Assembly (NCBI GenBank): GCA_045636545.1
Contig: JAZTXR010000062.1
Coordinates: 6,492 to 70,491, forward strand
DNA: 64,000 bases
Reading direction: 5' to 3'
Source of the DNA: HGM04593 sp045636545
Lineage (GTDB): Bacteria > Bacteroidota > Bacteroidia > Bacteroidales > Bacteroidaceae
Positions within the stretch are counted from its first letter, which is position 1, and each line of letters opens with the position of its first letter. Below are positions 18,976 through 28,900 of this stretch, piece after piece. Position numbers and translations under genes: made by a program. Under the pieces are notes generated by a model. The model was not told where the DNA came from and did not search any database. It saw nothing but the letters and a program-made list of their open reading frames with translations.

Positions 18976-19013
18976 AATTAAGGAACACTAATGTACTTTA
19001 GTTCTCCTTAATT
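18976..19013 (+). other. Imperfect inverted repeat after purL
   Basis: AATTAAGGAAC (18976-18986) can pair with GTTCTCCTTAATT (19001-19013) with a two-base bulge. It is AT-rich without a following U tract. It may slow transcription between purL and the transporter genes, but the evidence is weak. Confidence 0.3.
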
Positions 19014-19040
19014 CTCTTTAGTGATTTAAACCACTTCTTA

Positions 19041-19586
19041 ATGCCTACATCCCTTTTTAAACTGTTTACTACATTCTTCCGCATCGGGCTCTTTACCTTT
19101 GGCGGCGGGTATGCTATGATACCGCTCATTGAAAGCGATGTCGTTGAGCGTAACCGCTGGATTGGGAAAAGTGATTTTGTGGATTTGCTGGCTGTGGCAC
19201 AGTCGGCACCAGGCGTGTTTGCCGTCAATATGGCGGTATTCATCGGCTATAGGCTGCGCGGTGTGCGTGGTGCATTGGCTGCGGCATTCGGTTGTGTGCT
19301 GCCGTCTGTGGTCATAATATTGCTCATTGCGGTGTTCTTCCGTCAGTTCCGTCACATAGAGGTGGTCAACAACGTGTTCAAGGGGTTGCGCCCGGCTGTG
19401 GTGGCGCTCATTGCCGTGCCGGTGTTCAATGTGGCAAAGAGTGCAAAGGTGGGGTGGAGAATGGCGTGGATTCCGGTGCTGTCGGCACTGTTGATTGTGG
19501 CATTCGGCGTTTCGCCAATCTTTGTTATAATTGCAGCAGGTGTAGCAGGGTTTGTATATGGTAAAGTGAAAGGAGGTGAGGCATGA
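19041..19586 (+). CDS. chrA: Chromate-type transporter, half-size subunit 1 (CHR family)
   Basis: A single-domain member of the chromate ion transporter family (181 aa, about six helices). The signature FRIGLFTFGGGYAMIPLI is at the N-terminus, followed by LLAVAQSAPGVFAVNMAVFIGYR. Long-chain relatives carry two such halves in one protein; here they are in two adjacent genes, overlapping as ATGA. Family members export chromate in some bacteria, but in gut anaerobes the natural substrate is unknown. Confidence 0.88.
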   Translation: MPTSLFKLFTTFFRIGLFTFGGGYAMIPLIESDVVERNRWIGKSDFVDLLAVAQSAPGVFAVNMAVFIGYRLRGVRGALAAAFGCVLPSVVIILLIAVFFRQFRHIEVVNNVFKGLRPAVVALIAVPVFNVAKSAKVGWRMAWIPVLSALLIVAFGVSPIFVIIAAGVAGFVYGKVKGGEA

Positions 19587-20170
19587 TTTTCCTTGAACTT
19601 TTCTATACTTTTTTGAAGATTGGCCTCTTCTCCTTTGGTGGCGGCTATGGCATGCTCTCTGTTATTCAGGGCGAGGTGGTTACGCGCCATGCGTGGCTCA
19701 CGGCGACCGAGTTTACCGATATTGTGGCAGTGAGCCAGATGACACCAGGGCCCATCGGTATCAATTCGGCAACATACGTGGGTTATACGGCTGTGCTTAA
19801 TGCCACAGGCAATGGCGGCTTGGCTGTACTTGGCTCTTTGGCTGCGTCGTTTGCGGTGATGCTTCCCTCGATTGTGCTCATGCTCATTGTGAGCCGTTTC
19901 TTCATGAAATACAGCAGGCACAGGAGTGTGGAAGCTGTTTTCCGCCTGTTGCGCCCTGCGGTGGTGGGTTTGATTGCATCGGCGGCACTGCTGCTGATGA
20001 CCGAGGAGAACTTCGGCTCGCCAACAGAGACTCCCCTGCAGTTCGGGGTTAGCGTGGCACTGTTTGTGGCAGCATTCGTAGCAATGAAATTCTTCAAGGT
20101 TAGCCCTATTCTTATTCTTCTCCTTGCAGGTGCATTCGGCGGTGTGTTCTATGGGCTGGTGCAGGCGTAG
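19583..20170 (+). CDS. chrA: Chromate-type transporter, half-size subunit 2 (CHR family)
   Basis: The second half-size CHR protein (195 aa). It has the same N-terminal signature (LKIGLFSFGGGYGMLSVIQ) and VAVSQMTPGPIGINSATYVGY. The start overlaps the stop of the first subunit (ATGA), implying translational coupling and a heterodimer. The two halves probably insert with opposite orientation; this is inferred from the family, not read from the sequence. Confidence 0.88.
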   Translation: MIFLELFYTFLKIGLFSFGGGYGMLSVIQGEVVTRHAWLTATEFTDIVAVSQMTPGPIGINSATYVGYTAVLNATGNGGLAVLGSLAASFAVMLPSIVLMLIVSRFFMKYSRHRSVEAVFRLLRPAVVGLIASAALLLMTEENFGSPTETPLQFGVSVALFVAAFVAMKFFKVSPILILLLAGAFGGVFYGLVQA

Positions 20171-20236
20171 TGTATATTATATTTGAAAACAGTCTTCGGA
20201 TTGGAAAAAATGACTAAATTTGCAACAAAAGTTGTT

Positions 20237-20452
20237 ATGAAAATGCAAAAGCAGACGGATTTTTTGGTTAACCGTATAGTAGACAGGATTACGGAATATT
20301 TGGCTTTGGATTATAATCTTGAGATTCCTGAAGCTTTGAAAGTTGTTTATAAATCAAAGGTATATGAACTTTTGCAGGATGCCGAGGGGGATTTGTTCTT
20401 GCAAAGTCCATCATATATATATGAACTTTTAAAAGAAGAAATTAATGAGTGA
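20237..20452 (+). CDS. Small helical protein of unknown function (about 71 aa)
   Basis: I do not recognise the family. The sequence is mostly alpha-helical and mildly acidic (TDFLVNRIVDRITEYLALD; AEGDLFLQSPSYIYELLKEE), with no membrane segment or signal peptide. The frame is open from a TTG at 20183 and has ATGs at 20210, 20237 and 20243. A promoter-like TAAATTTG at 20215-20222 favours the later ATGs. It ends directly at a strong bidirectional terminator shared with uvrA. Similar short proteins are frequent in gut bacteria, sometimes beside toxin-antitoxin genes, but nothing here supports that role. Confidence 0.6.
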   Translation: MKMQKQTDFLVNRIVDRITEYLALDYNLEIPEALKVVYKSKVYELLQDAEGDLFLQSPSYIYELLKEEINE

Positions 20453-20453
20453 T

Positions 20454-20495
20454 ATAACACTAACGGCAAGCCTTACCGCTTGCCGTTAGTGTTAT
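20454..20495. terminator. Bidirectional terminator hairpin between the small gene and uvrA
   Basis: A perfect 17-bp stem (20454-20470 with 20479-20495) with an 8-nt loop. It starts 2 bases after the plus-strand stop, and its right arm includes the uvrA stop codon (20492-20494). Confidence 0.85.
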
Positions 20496-23278
20496 GATAA
20501 TAACTTCTCCCTCAGGAACCGCCCTGTATATGACTCCTCGCATTTGGCGACCTCTTCTGGCGTGCCGCAGGCTACAAGGCTGCCGCCCTCTTCGCCGCCC
20601 TCGGGGCCAAGGTCAATAAGGTAGTCGGCGCATTTTATAATGTCCATATTATGCTCGATGATTACCAATGAGTGACCGCGTTCGAGCAGCTTGTAGAACG
20701 ATTTCAGCAGTTTCTTTATGTCATGGAAATGCAATCCTGTGGTGGGCTCGTCAAAGATGAACATTGTGGGGCGGTCGCTCTGCCGGCTCAGGTAGTAGGC
20801 GAGCTTCACGCGCTGGTTCTCGCCGCCCGAAAGGGTGGATGACGACTGTCCCAGCTTTATGTATGCAAGGCCAACATCCTGCAGTGGCTGCAGGTTCTCG
20901 GCAATGCGTTTCTGCCCGTGCTCCTGGAAAAAGTTGATGGCATCGCCAATGGTCATCTCAAGTATGTCATGTATGCTCTTGCCGTGGAACTTTACCTCAA
21001 GCACTTCGTTCTTGAAGCGTTTGCCGTGGCATGCCTCGCACTCCAGCCGCAGGTCGGCCATGAACTGCATGGAGACGGTGATTGTTCCCTCGCCCTTGCA
21101 CTCCTCGCAGCGGCCGCCGTCGGCATTGAACGAGAAATGTCCTGCGCCAAAGCCCAACTGCTTGGCAAGGGGCTGCTGTGCGAAGAGGTGACGTATGTCG
21201 TCATACACCTTCAGGTATGTAACCGGGTTGGAACGCGATGACTTGCCAATGGGGTTCTGGTCAATGAACTCCACACCGCCAAGCTGTGAGAGTGCTCCCT
21301 CGACCGCCTCGCACTGTCCCGGGGCATCGCAGGCGTTACCGAAGTGGCGCATGAGCGAGCGGTAGAGTATGTTGCGCACAAGGGTTGACTTGCCCGAGCC
21401 GCTGACACCGCTGACCACGGTAAAGGTGTTCAACGGGATGTTTACATCAATGCCCTTGAGGTTGTTCTCGCGTGCGCCTTTGATGGTTATCCTGTTGTTC
21501 GATGTGCGGCGGTGAGTGGGGACGTCGATGGTCTCCTCGCCAAGCAGGTATTTCAGTGTGTAGCTGTTGCTGCCGGGGGCTATGTCGGCAAGGTCGCCGC
21601 GGTAGACAATGTTGCCGCCGTATGAGCCGGCTTTTGGGCCTACATCTATGATGTAGTCGGCTGCGCGTATGATTTCCTCGTCGTGTTCAACCACCACCAC
21701 AGTATTGCCAAGGTCGCGCAGGCGGTAGAGTACGTTGATGAGACGGTCGGTGTCGCGGCTGTGGAGACCAATGCTTGGCTCGTCGAGTATATAAAGTGAA
21801 CCCACTAGGGCACTGCCAAGCGAGGTCACGAGGTTTATGCGTTGGCTCTCGCCGCCCGAAAGGGTGTTGCTCAGACGGTTGAGTGTGAGGTAGCCAAGCC
21901 CGACATCCAGCAGGCAGTCTACACGGCTGCGTATCTCGGTGAGTATGCGCTTGGCAATGGCTGCATCGTGTTCGTCGAGTACAAGGTTGTCAAAGAACTG
22001 CTTCAGGCGTGTAACCGGCATCTCTATGAGTTCGGTTATGCTTGTGCCGCCAACCTTTACGTATGTGGCTTCCTTCTTCAATCGCGTGCCATGGCAGGTG
22101 GGGCAGATGGGCTTTCCGCGGTAGCGTGCGAGCATTACGCGGTACTGTATCTTGTATTGGTTGGCCTTGACCATGTTGAAGAAGTTGTCGATGCAGATGC
22201 CTTCGCCATACTCCTCAATCCATGGGCCTTTGTGCCACAGATAGTCCTTCTGCTCCTGTGTGAGGTTGTAGTATGGTTCGAAGATGGGGAAATCGTCCTG
22301 TGGTGCGCGGCGGCAGAACTCGGTCTTCCATTCGCCCATCTTGTCGCCTCGCCAACAGAAGACGGCACCGTCATATATGCTCAGGGTCTTGTTGGGGATG
22401 ACAAGGTCCTCGTCAATGCCAACTATGCGGCCGAAACCCTCGCAGTCGGGGCAGGCGCCAATGGGTGAGTTGAACGAGAACATCTGCTCGCTGGGCTCCT
22501 CGAACTCAATGCCGTCGGCCTCAAAGCGTATGCTGAAGCTGTGCGGTGCCTCTTCGTCCATGAACTGCACCATGCAGGCTCCGTTGCCCTCGTAGAAGGC
22601 TGTCTCGGCCGAGTCGAGCAGGCGGCTCACAGCCTCCTTGCTGTCGCCCACGGTGAGGCGGTCAATGAGCAGCGCGGGCTTGTCGCCTTTCTGCGGGGTG
22701 TACTCCTCTATGTGTGCAATCTCCTTGCCCAACACCACGCGGGTGAAGCCCTGCTGCAGGTATATCTGCAGCTGCTGCTCGAGTGTGCGCCCCTTGCGTT
22801 TGGGGATGGGGGCAAGAAGCAGAAAACGTGTGCCGACAGGGTGGCTCTGCACGCAGGCTACAAGGTCCTCGGGGGTGTCCTTCTTTACAAGCCGGCCACT
22901 GACGGGGGAGTAGGTCTTGCCTATGCGCGCGTAGAGTAGTTTCAGGTATTCATATATCTCGGTCGATGTGCCCACGGTAGAGCGTGGGTTGCGGTTGTTG
23001 ACCTTCTGCTCAATGGCTATGGCAGGGGGGATGCCCTTTATGAAGTCACACTCGGGCTTGTTCATCTGCCCAAGGAACTGGCGGGCGTATGACGAGAGCG
23101 ATTCCACGTAGCGGCGCTGTCCCTCGGCATAGAGGGTGTCAAAGGCCAGTGATGACTTGCCCGAACCCGAAAGTCCGGTGATGACAACGAACTTTCCGCG
23201 TGGTATCTCAATGTCAACATTCTTCAGGTTGTTGACACGCGCGCCTTTTATTATGATGTTCCTGCTCTTTTCTTTCAT
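20492..23278 (-). CDS. uvrA: Excinuclease ABC subunit A
   Basis: The damage-recognition ATPase of nucleotide excision repair (928 aa from the chosen start; family about 940). Two ABC ATPase halves are visible: Walker A GLSGSGKSSLAFDTLY with signature LSGGESQRINLV, and GVSGSGKSTLVRNILY with LSGGENQRVKLAYYLS. Zinc-finger pairs are intact (CPDCEGFGR, CPTCHGTRL, CEECKGEGT with CEACHGKRF). The frame extends 17 codons further to 23329, but ATG 23278 starts the conserved sequence and follows a promoter-like TAAATTCG (23306-23313, minus). Confidence 0.96.
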   Translation of the reverse strand: MKEKSRNIIIKGARVNNLKNVDIEIPRGKFVVITGLSGSGKSSLAFDTLYAEGQRRYVESLSSYARQFLGQMNKPECDFIKGIPPAIAIEQKVNNRNPRSTVGTSTEIYEYLKLLYARIGKTYSPVSGRLVKKDTPEDLVACVQSHPVGTRFLLLAPIPKRKGRTLEQQLQIYLQQGFTRVVLGKEIAHIEEYTPQKGDKPALLIDRLTVGDSKEAVSRLLDSAETAFYEGNGACMVQFMDEEAPHSFSIRFEADGIEFEEPSEQMFSFNSPIGACPDCEGFGRIVGIDEDLVIPNKTLSIYDGAVFCWRGDKMGEWKTEFCRRAPQDDFPIFEPYYNLTQEQKDYLWHKGPWIEEYGEGICIDNFFNMVKANQYKIQYRVMLARYRGKPICPTCHGTRLKKEATYVKVGGTSITELIEMPVTRLKQFFDNLVLDEHDAAIAKRILTEIRSRVDCLLDVGLGYLTLNRLSNTLSGGESQRINLVTSLGSALVGSLYILDEPSIGLHSRDTDRLINVLYRLRDLGNTVVVVEHDEEIIRAADYIIDVGPKAGSYGGNIVYRGDLADIAPGSNSYTLKYLLGEETIDVPTHRRTSNNRITIKGARENNLKGIDVNIPLNTFTVVSGVSGSGKSTLVRNILYRSLMRHFGNACDAPGQCEAVEGALSQLGGVEFIDQNPIGKSSRSNPVTYLKVYDDIRHLFAQQPLAKQLGFGAGHFSFNADGGRCEECKGEGTITVSMQFMADLRLECEACHGKRFKNEVLEVKFHGKSIHDILEMTIGDAINFFQEHGQKRIAENLQPLQDVGLAYIKLGQSSSTLSGGENQRVKLAYYLSRQSDRPTMFIFDEPTTGLHFHDIKKLLKSFYKLLERGHSLVIIEHNMDIIKCADYLIDLGPEGGEEGGSLVACGTPEEVAKCEESYTGRFLREKLLS

Positions 23279-23305
23279 ATTGCTCTCGCCATAAATCAAA
23301 TCCCG

Positions 23306-23313
23306 CGAATTTA
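23306..23313 (-). promoter_or_regulatory. Promoter -7 element for uvrA
   Basis: The minus strand reads TAAATTCG, one mismatch from TAnnTTTG, 28 bases before the chosen start. Confidence 0.4.
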
Positions 23314-23458
23314 CAAAAAAAACGCTCACATTGGTGCTGTTTGCAAAAAATAGATGCCAATGTTGTGTTATTTAACATGAGTTCGATATTTAAGCGACAG
23401 ATTCTAAGCCAGTTCCTTGTAAGTATAGTTGGCATTCATATTTCCTCTATCATCTATT

Positions 23459-25699
23459 TTATACTTGTGTATTCTCTTCTTTTGCACATTTTCTTATCAC
23501 TATTGATGCCTCTCTCTGCTTGGGCTTGCAATAGGCATTGTATAGTCCTTCGTTTTCTTCTTTGAAGGCCTTGCTGTCGAACTGCATTGTTGTTTTGGCA
23601 GGAGAGTAGGTGATGTCATATTTTTCAGACTTCATGTTGCTCACCCCATGCTGTTCCATCTGTTGTTGTATTTGCAGGCGCAGTGCCTGTATTTGTTCTT
23701 CAATGTTGGCTTTTGCTTGTAGCAGATTTTCTAGCTCCGCTTCGTGCTTCTCGAACCATATTTTAGCATCTTCTTTACTTTCCTCTTTGTCTGCTTTATG
23801 TTCGCTGTGTTTTTCTGTTGTGCATGAATGTGTCTGTTTATGTTCTGTGTTTTCTTCTTTGAAAGTTTTTATGGCATCAATGAACTGTTGTCCGTATGTG
23901 TCGCGCTTGTGTTCGCCAATGCCGAAGATGTTGCCGAACTCATTGAGAGTAACCGGTTGCTGCGTTGCAAGGGCGTGGAGCGAGCGGTCGGACATAACGA
24001 TGTATGCCGGCCAATTGCTCTCTTCGGCAATCTGTTTACGTATTTCGCGCAGCCTGTTGAATAGTGCGTGGTTTTCGTTGTTCTTTTCTTTGGTCTGTAG
24101 TTTAGACTGCTCTTCATCCATTTTTTTGCGCCGGGCTTTCACCGAGAAATCCTCTCTGTTGATTACTGCAAGTTGAACAGCGCGTTTGCCATAGAGTACC
24201 TCCTTGCCAAGCGGGGTTATGTGTATGTGCCGTTCTTCGTTGTAGGCAATTTCTATGAATCCCATTTGCAGCATTTGCAGCAGGTAGTCGTTCCAGTCGC
24301 GATAGGGGATGTCGCGGCCGCTTCCGTATGTCTTCAGTTGCTGGTAACTATGTGCAACCACTTCGGCCGACATGTTGCCACGCAATATATCTATTGTCAC
24401 TCCAAAGCCTATCGTCTCTTCTGTGCGCATTATTGCCGACAGGGCTTTTTGCACCACGGTTGTGCCATCGAACGTCTGTGGGGGAGTGTGGCATACATCG
24501 CAATTGCAGCAACCGCTGTCGCTTGTCTCGCCGAAATAGTTGAGTAGTATGCGTCGACGACACACTTGTGCCTCGGCATATTCCTGCATTCGTTTCAGCT
24601 TTTCCATATTTATTTCCTGCTGTCCGCTGCTATTGGCAAATTGCTGCAGGGTGATAATATCCTGCAGATTGTAGAATAGAATTGTTTCGCATGGCAAGCC
24701 GTCGCGTCCTCCGCGTCCTATCTCCTGATAAAAACTTTCTATGCTTTTGGGTAGATTGTAGTGGGCAACGAACCTTACATTGCTTTTGTCTATTCCCATT
24801 CCGAAAGCGATTGTAGCGCAGATAACCTGTATGTTATCTGCTATAAAGTCATCTTGTATGCGGTTGCGCTCAGCTGTTGGTAGTCCTGCATGATACACCC
24901 CCGCGGCAATGCCTCCTTTTCTCAATTTTTCGGCAACGCTCTCAGCGTTTTTTCTTGATAGGCAGTATATTATTCCGCTCTCTTCGGGGTGTCGTCCTAT
25001 GAGTTCGAGCAGGGCACGTAATTTTTCGCGTGCTGAATAGCCTCGCTTTACGTCGAGGCTTAGATTAGGGCGATTGAATGAACTTATAAATGTTTTTCCG
25101 TGCTCAATGCCGAGTTGCGAGAGGATGTCCTGTTTCGTTATTTTGTCGGCTGTTGCCGTGAGTGCCATAATTGGTACTCGGGGAAACAGTTTGCGCAGTT
25201 CGCCCAATCGGGTATATTCGGGGCGGAAGTCATGTCCCCAGTTTGATATGCAGTGAGCCTCATCTATGGCAAATAGTGAAATGTTGCACTGTTGCAGCAA
25301 TGGTATAATTCCGCCTACAAGGCGTTCGGGTGATATATACAACAGTTTTATTTTTCCTTCCCGGCATCGGTCTATTATGTCTCTATTCTCAATTTCATTA
25401 TTACTGCTGTTTAGAGCCGCGGCCTCAATGCCGTTTGCCTTTAGACTGCCCACTTGGTCTTTCATCAATGAGATTAACGGCGAAACAATCACTGCCACTC
25501 CCTCTTTCAGCAGTGCTGGTATCTGAAAACAGACAGACTTTCCTCCACCGGTGGGCATTAGTACTAATGAGTCGCCGCCATTGATGGTGTGAAATATGAT
25601 TTCCTCCTGCATTGGACGGAATGTCTCATATCCAAAATAGGTTTTCAATGCCTCTTTTGCTTTTTTGGCAATCTCTTCTGTTGGGTTAGCCTCTTGCAT
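23459..25699 (-). CDS. recQ: RecQ family ATP-dependent DNA helicase
   Basis: A 3'-to-5' DNA helicase of recombination and replication repair (746 aa; E. coli RecQ has about 610). Order: DEAH helicase core with Walker A MPTGGGKSVCFQIPA and box IDEAHCISNWGHDFRPEY, second RecA fold (IGRGGRDGLPCETILFY), zinc site CRRR...SGCCNCDVC, winged-helix RQC region, one HRDC domain (SLHALATQQPVTLNEFGNIF, about 560-600). A 140-residue tail follows, with a Glu/Lys-rich coiled coil and a C-terminal basic part not typical of the minimal enzyme. A minus-strand TATTTTTG promoter element lies at 25726-25733. Confidence 0.94.
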   Translation of the reverse strand: MQEANPTEEIAKKAKEALKTYFGYETFRPMQEEIIFHTINGGDSLVLMPTGGGKSVCFQIPALLKEGVAVIVSPLISLMKDQVGSLKANGIEAAALNSSNNEIENRDIIDRCREGKIKLLYISPERLVGGIIPLLQQCNISLFAIDEAHCISNWGHDFRPEYTRLGELRKLFPRVPIMALTATADKITKQDILSQLGIEHGKTFISSFNRPNLSLDVKRGYSAREKLRALLELIGRHPEESGIIYCLSRKNAESVAEKLRKGGIAAGVYHAGLPTAERNRIQDDFIADNIQVICATIAFGMGIDKSNVRFVAHYNLPKSIESFYQEIGRGGRDGLPCETILFYNLQDIITLQQFANSSGQQEINMEKLKRMQEYAEAQVCRRRILLNYFGETSDSGCCNCDVCHTPPQTFDGTTVVQKALSAIMRTEETIGFGVTIDILRGNMSAEVVAHSYQQLKTYGSGRDIPYRDWNDYLLQMLQMGFIEIAYNEERHIHITPLGKEVLYGKRAVQLAVINREDFSVKARRKKMDEEQSKLQTKEKNNENHALFNRLREIRKQIAEESNWPAYIVMSDRSLHALATQQPVTLNEFGNIFGIGEHKRDTYGQQFIDAIKTFKEENTEHKQTHSCTTEKHSEHKADKEESKEDAKIWFEKHEAELENLLQAKANIEEQIQALRLQIQQQMEQHGVSNMKSEKYDITYSPAKTTMQFDSKAFKEENEGLYNAYCKPKQREASIVIRKCAKEENTQV

Positions 25700-25725
25700 A
25701 CTGTCGATGTTTCTTTTTTATTATG

Positions 25726-25733
25726 CAAAAATA
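25726..25733 (-). promoter_or_regulatory. Promoter -7 element for recQ
   Basis: The minus strand reads TATTTTTG, 27 bases before the recQ start. It fits TAnnTTTG; the -33 box is unclear. Confidence 0.45.
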
Positions 25734-25946
25734 ATAAAATAAAGCAATAATATAGTAGTTGACCCAACGTTCAAATGTCCAAGGGAGTACCTGGATGATG
25801 TGATTGCAAAAATGCCGTATATGCAGAAAACTTCATATAACGAATTGCTGCAACTGCTATTGAATGGATTGCAGCCCTTGATGTTTTTTACAACTGCTAC
25901 TTTAGCGGATGCTTACGATTTTAGCGAGATATATACAAATAAAAAA
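25734..25946. other. Intergenic stretch between recQ and the BspA-like gene
   Basis: No convincing gene. A plus-strand frame with ordinary-looking composition (FKCPREYLDDVIAKMPYMQK, roughly 25760-25990) has no ribosome-binding context and no recognisable homology; it may be a gene remnant. Confidence 0.3.
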
Positions 25947-25972
25947 CGATGCAAGGGCTTAGTCCTGCATCG
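25941..25972 (-). terminator. Rho-independent terminator of the BspA-like operon
   Basis: Read on the minus strand, a 7-bp stem CGATGCA/TGCATCG (25947-25953 with 25966-25972), extended by partial pairs, is followed by TTTTTT. It lies 24 bases after the stop of the 1398-residue gene. Confidence 0.8.
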
Positions 25973-25996
25973 CTTTAGAAGTAATAATTAGGCACC

Positions 25997-28900
25997 TTAT
26001 TTTATGAAAACTTTTTTACCATTTATAATATAAATTCCACGAGTAAGGTTTTCTGTTTCTGTAATTCGCATACCGTTTAGATTGTATACTACATTTTCTT
26101 CAAGATTTAACTCGATAGCACTGATGCTGTTTGTATTATTTATTGTAATAATACCATTAACTAATATATACTCATAGTTGTTGTCATAGCCTCCTTTTAA
26201 AATTATTTCATATACTCCTGGCAATGCTTCATTTGTAACATCACAAATTATTTGTGGCAACTCGTCAAGAATATTTTCATTGTCATCATTTACAAATCCA
26301 TCATATGATACTGTAAATTGAGGAATATCCTCTAAGTAATTTACGCACTTATCTTCAGCTGTTATAACAAGCGGTGCCTTTGCTATATTCACGATAGCAT
26401 AATCACGCCCACCTTTGTAAGAATAAATAATATCATAGTTGTTATCATTACCACCCGTTACTAGCATTTGGTAAGTTCCAGCCGGAGTTTCTTTAGTAAC
26501 ATCACATACTATATTAGGAACTACATCTATTGTGCTTATATCATCGTCACCTTTGAAGCCCTCATATTTTATTTGATGTTCGTGAACGGCACCATATACA
26601 CTTTCTATATCTTCAACCAACACTGTCAACGGTGCTTTCTGAATCGCCAAAACACCTTCCTTATATTCAAAGTCATAGTTAACAGCACTTGCACCTTCTG
26701 TTGTTATAATATATTCACCAACATCACTCATTGTTTTAGCTTTAGTAAATGCTACAGCATTACTCAAAAGCACTGTTTCGTTTTCATTATTCTTAAATCC
26801 ACTATAAGTCACAGACAATGCTGGATTTTTATCTCCGTATATTTTTGAAAGATTATCGGGGGTAACTGAGAGAATTGCCTTTTTGATTATCAATTTAGCA
26901 TTCTTAATATCAAGAATATAATTCTTGTCCGTAATACGACTTATTGTTATATCGTATTCTCCGACTCTACTCAACTCTGTTGCAGAACAGGTTGCAACGG
27001 GAATAGCATCTAAGTCTTCCTTCGTTTCATCATTTACAAATCCAGAATATGTAATTTCAATTTTGGGGTTTGCTTCGCCATATGTACGCTCAATATTAGA
27101 CACGCTTGCCGTCAAAGCTGCTTTATTGATTACAACATTTATCTTTGTTTCTGCTTTTTCGTAATCTGCTGTTGCTTCTTGCATAGCGGTAATAGTAACA
27201 CTTCCTGCACCTCTTATCGTTGCAGTTCTTCCCTTAACCGTTAGTACAGATGCATCAGAAGATGTCAAGTTCACTGGCAGATTGTTATTTGTTGTAATTT
27301 CAAATTCAAAAGGTTCGTCACCGTATGTTTTTCCATTAACAGGCGCTATTGTAATTGTTTGCTCTGCCTTGTTTACAATAAGTGTCCTTTCTACCGGTGT
27401 TGCAGTGTAATAATTATTATCTCCAGCACAAGAAGCCGTAATGATACAGATGCCACTACCAACTATTGTAAGAATTTTGCCAGATATTGTTGCAACAGCC
27501 TCGTCCGAACTCTCAAAAGCCACTTCATTAGACGAACTTGCCGTTGCGTTCAAATCTAATGGTGCATCTCCAAAGGTCACTACTGGCAATTCTTCAAACG
27601 TGATTACTTGTGTTATCTTTGATACAGTTAATGTTTGTGTAACAGATGTTGCCGCATTATAATAATCATCGCCAATTTGAGTTGCTGTGATATTTGCAAC
27701 ACCGGCATTCTTTATACTTAAAATGTTTCCGTTTATTGTAGCAACACTTTCATTGTCGCTCGTATAACATATAGTAAGACCTTTATCTGTAACTTCTGGC
27801 AAAGCAAAATCTTCATCACCATAGTTCTTTGCAGAAAGTTCATACCATTCAATCTTTTGTTCTGCCTTATTTACTATAAGAGTGCGTTCAACACTCTGGG
27901 CCGGCAAATAATTCTTGTTACCATTTTGAGTTGCCTTTATTGCTGTTACTCCAGGTTTTACTATTGTTATTATATTGCCATTAACAGTTGCAACATCTGT
28001 ATTACTTGATGTATATGTAATTTTAAAGTTTTTATTTGTAAATTGATTGAGTTCTATTTGAGCATCTCCATACACAACATTATCAAACGGATTAAATGTA
28101 ATTGATTGTGCTTTACGATTAACAGTGAAGGTATAAGATACTGGTGTTGCTGCATAATGATGCCTATCTCCTTGTTGGTTTGCTATGATATCCGTTGTAC
28201 CGGCTCCCACAATTGTAACCCTATTGCCATCAATTGTTGCAACATTGGTGTTCGTACTCTGATAGCTTATGGTTAGTCCTTTATCTGTTGTTGCTGGCAG
28301 TGTAAAAGGCAGGTCTTCGTATGTTTTATCTTGCAATTCATCAAAAACTATTATTTGAGATCTCTTTTTTACTATGAGTTTGCGAGATACATAGGAAGCC
28401 TCCAAATAGTCTTCGTTTCCAGATTGTGTCGCAATGATATTTGTTTCTCCAGGCTCTTTAATGGTCACAATATTACCTTCTATTGTTGCAACTGTTGTGT
28501 TTGTACTTTGATAGTTTATTACAAGTCCTTTGTCTGTTGTTGCCGGTAATGTAAAGGATGTATCGCCGTATGTTTTTGTCTCAATTTCCAGAAAAGTAAT
28601 AATTTGAGGACACTTATTGACTATAATTGTAGAGATACTGGATTTTACACTACTTATAGGGTTGCTCACTACACAAGAATATTCACCTGCATCATTCATC
28701 TTAATTGCAGAAATTGAATATGTGCTATTTGTGGCACCCTCTATTGCTACATTGTTAAACATCCATTGATATGTGTATCCGTCATCTTGCACATCGAGAG
28801 TGAATGTTACACTTTCATCAACAGTTTTTGTTTCATTTACAGGTGTCGTAGCAATAACTTCTGGAACTGGGTCGTAATAATTTATAGTCAGTATATTGCT

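Noticed and set aside
25800..25991. 63-codon plus-strand frame as a gene
   Set aside because: No start context or homology, and it runs into the terminator of the opposite operon; kept only as a possible remnant.
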